From positions 1 through 17,021 of the forward strand of contig CAYGZC010000191.1 in the NCBI GenBank assembly GCA_964354225.1: 17,021 bases of DNA. The letters are read 5' to 3'. The notes beneath the pieces were generated by a model. It saw nothing but the letters and a program-made list of their open reading frames with translations. It ran no database searches and was not told the origin of the DNA. The position numbers and the translations under genes are program-made. Below, piece after piece: positions 15,159 to 17,021 of this stretch. The DNA is from CAYGZC01 sp964354225. GTDB lineage: Bacteria > Bacteroidota > Ignavibacteria > UBA10030 > SZUA-254. Position 1 is the first letter of the stretch, and each line of letters opens with the position of its first letter.

Positions 15159-17021
15159 ATGAAAATCATTATTAATGTTTTTTCCATAATCATCTTTTTC
15201 GCGATGACAAGCCATATATTTTCGCAAACACAAATTCATAGCACGCTTGGGAGCGTGGATACTGCATGGATGAGAACATACGTCACTGGTCTCTTAGCAC
15301 AAGATGATGAAGCGTACGACATCGCGGTAGATGATTCTGGAAATACGTACATAACGGGTAATATTTATAACCTCCAAAATGGTCGAGATTTCTGTACAAT
15401 AAAATATGATCGTCTAGGAAATCAAGTTTGGCTTAACACATACAATGGTCCTGGGAATTTGGATGATGATGCGAGATCAATCGCGATTGACAAATGGAAC
15501 AATATTATTATTACAGGTGGAAGCTATGGTATAAGTGGCAATTCGCAGTTCTGCACTATCAAATATAACAGTGCAGGAGTCCAGCAATGGGTAAAGCACC
15601 ACAGTTTTCCATCTACCTCCGGAAGTTATGCGCTAGACATAGCGGTAGATAATTCTGGAAATATTTTTGTAGCGGGTGACGCATTCCCCTTAACCGCTTA
15701 TTGCGATATTGCGACAATAAAATACAACAGTTCAGGTGATACTGTTTGGACAAGACGATACAATGGACCAGCAAATAAGTCGGATTATTGCCGTAAACTT
15801 GCAGTAGATCGTTCCGGCAATGTGTATATCATTGGTTCGAGTACGGGTTCAACAACTAACTATGATTACGTAACAATTAAATATAATAGTGCAGGTGTTC
15901 AGCAATGGGCTCCGAGATACAATAATAGTGCAACAAATGGTGACGATCGTCCAAGCGCAGTTGGTGTCGATAGTACCGGGAATGTATATGTCACGGGAGA
16001 AACTCCTACCGCATCTGGGTATCCCGACATTGCAACAGTAAAATATAATAGCGCAGGTGCCCAACAGTGGGTAATGATTTATAATGGACCTGCAAATATG
16101 CATGATGGTCCATATGATATCGGGTGCGATAAATCGGGAAATGTTTTCGTGACAGGTTATAGTTACTCTGCTTCGAATAGTGTTAATATTTTTACCTTAA
16201 AATATAATAGTGCTGGTGTTAAGCAATGGTCTGCACGGGTTGACAGCGGTAGTACTTACACTGCTGTTGCCAAAGCCATCAGCCTTGACACTTTAGGTAA
16301 TGTTTACATTAGCGGTTGGACTTCAACCTTAAGTACCGGATATGATGTTGCAACCTTTAAATACAATAATGATGGCATCGAACAATTGAGAATTACTTAT
16401 GATGGGGCGAGTAACAGCGACGAACCATATGCAATGGCTGTCGATGACTCCGGGAATGTTTACGTAGCAGGCTATAGTGAGAATACTACAAAAGATTTTC
16501 TAACAATTAAGTACAGTCAGAGCGGTTCTCAAGCATGGGCTTCACTTTATGATGGCCCTGGACTCGCCGATGACGAGGCTGCGGATGTTGCAACTGATGA
16601 TTCTGGTAATATATATGTGGTTGGAAAAAGCAAAACAATGACTTCTGATTATGATTATCTCTTAGTTAAATACAATAACGTTGGTGTTGTACAATGGACA
16701 AAACGATATAACGGTACGGGAAATAGCACCGATGAACCTACAGCAATCATGATCGATCACTCCGGAGATATAATAGTAACCGGAGTGAGTGATGATTCAA
16801 CTAATCATGAAGATATCACAACAATTAAATATAATGATTCGGGAATTGAACAATGGGTCGCTCGGTACGATGGAACTTGGAACAATGTCGATATACCGTA
16901 CGCGATGGCAATGGACGATTCTGATAATGTGTATGTGACAGGAACATGCTACAATACTGGCACTTATGATGACATCGTCACTATTAAATATAACAATGCT
17001 GGAATTCAACAATGGGCAAAA
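15159..17021 (+). CDS. Secreted SBBP-repeat beta-propeller protein (3' end cut by window edge)
   Basis: 621 codons are readable to the right edge with no stop. Residues 1-22 form a signal peptide (hydrophobic core IIFFAM, likely cleavage after the Ser of HIFS-Q). From ~50 on, the chain is a series of 53-residue SBBP repeats, each with D-D-S-G-N-(V/I)-Y-V-T-G, then D-(I/V)-x-T-I-K-Y-N-S-x-G and Q-W-x-x-x-Y-(N/D)-G. Eleven D-x-S-G-N copies are visible, starting near residues 58, 111 and 164, with more likely beyond the edge. Such proteins are surface or secreted in environmental bacteria and in this phylum often end in a type IX sorting tail, which would lie outside this window. Function is probably binding or adhesion. 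It follows the type IX cargo gene after 55 nt. Confidence 0.9.
   Translation, partial: MKIIINVFSIIIFFAMTSHIFSQTQIHSTLGSVDTAWMRTYVTGLLAQDDEAYDIAVDDSGNTYITGNIYNLQNGRDFCTIKYDRLGNQVWLNTYNGPGNLDDDARSIAIDKWNNIIITGGSYGISGNSQFCTIKYNSAGVQQWVKHHSFPSTSGSYALDIAVDNSGNIFVAGDAFPLTAYCDIATIKYNSSGDTVWTRRYNGPANKSDYCRKLAVDRSGNVYIIGSSTGSTTNYDYVTIKYNSAGVQQWAPRYNNSATNGDDRPSAVGVDSTGNVYVTGETPTASGYPDIATVKYNSAGAQQWVMIYNGPANMHDGPYDIGCDKSGNVFVTGYSYSASNSVNIFTLKYNSAGVKQWSARVDSGSTYTAVAKAISLDTLGNVYISGWTSTLSTGYDVATFKYNNDGIEQLRITYDGASNSDEPYAMAVDDSGNVYVAGYSENTTKDFLTIKYSQSGSQAWASLYDGPGLADDEAADVATDDSGNIYVVGKSKTMTSDYDYLLVKYNNVGVVQWTKRYNGTGNSTDEPTAIMIDHSGDIIVTGVSDDSTNHEDITTIKYNDSGIEQWVARYDGTWNNVDIPYAMAMDDSDNVYVTGTCYNTGTYDDIVTIKYNNAGIQQWAK
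15306..17021 (+). repeat. SBBP coding repeats, period ~159 nt
   Basis: At least eleven tandem units of ~53 codons. Conservation is visible at DNA level too: variants of ATTAAATATAATAGTGCAGG recur about every 159 nt, for example near 15559, 15877, 16039 and 16198. The near-identity of some units points to recent duplication or gene conversion, and makes copy-number change within the gene plausible. Confidence 0.82.

Overview
The window reads as chromosomal DNA of a bacterium from the Bacteroidota/Chlorobi/Ignavibacteria side of the FCB superphylum, most likely an Ignavibacteria-like lineage. The main evidence is a secreted protein ending in a classic type IX secretion (Por secretion tail) domain with a YPNPFNPSTTI motif, followed by a large SBBP-repeat protein. 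G+C looks moderate to low, about 40% by eye. No rRNA, tRNA, CRISPR array or intact insertion sequence is visible. The taxonomic call is inference.

Region 1 (about 1-6094, minus strand) is one tight operon. A near-consensus promoter (6066-6094) and a 20-bp imperfect palindrome just downstream of its -10 box precede a GTG-started YtrA-type GntR repressor. Then come an ABC ATPase, three tandem paralogous ABC-2 permeases, an unrecognised 88-residue two-helix membrane protein, and a large exported transglutaminase-like protein with a TPR tail that runs off the left edge. Spacing is 4-43 nt or overlapping throughout. The layout suggests a repressor-controlled ABC exporter or envelope-response module of the YtrA/YtrB/BcrA kind, unusual for its permease triplet and its secreted transglutaminase/TPR partner.

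Region 2 (6359-12991, plus strand) holds five genes whose starts all lack a visible Shine-Dalgarno sequence. They are a membrane-anchored GH76-like glycoside hydrolase, an MFS transporter strikingly like eukaryotic MFSD1 (a lysosomal dipeptide transporter), an M29-type aminopeptidase 18 nt after it, a MacA-like periplasmic adaptor with a long charged insertion, and a MacB-like FtsX permease without its ATPase. The transporter and peptidase make sense together as peptide uptake and hydrolysis; adaptor and permease as part of a tripartite efflux or export complex. A nested inverted-repeat (REP-like) element sits between the glycosidase and the transporter.

Region 3 (13275-17021, plus strand) is a secreted-repeat-protein block with strong ribosome binding sites. 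It has a 39-codon signal-peptide-like ORF overlapping, by ATGA, the start of a 570-residue type IX cargo protein built of eight degenerate repeats of about 55 residues, followed by a protein with at least eleven 53-residue SBBP repeats that runs off the right edge.

Nothing here is a proven new system. The best candidates for a second look are the GntR/ABC x3/transglutaminase operon with its operator, and the MFSD1-like transporter/M29 peptidase pair.
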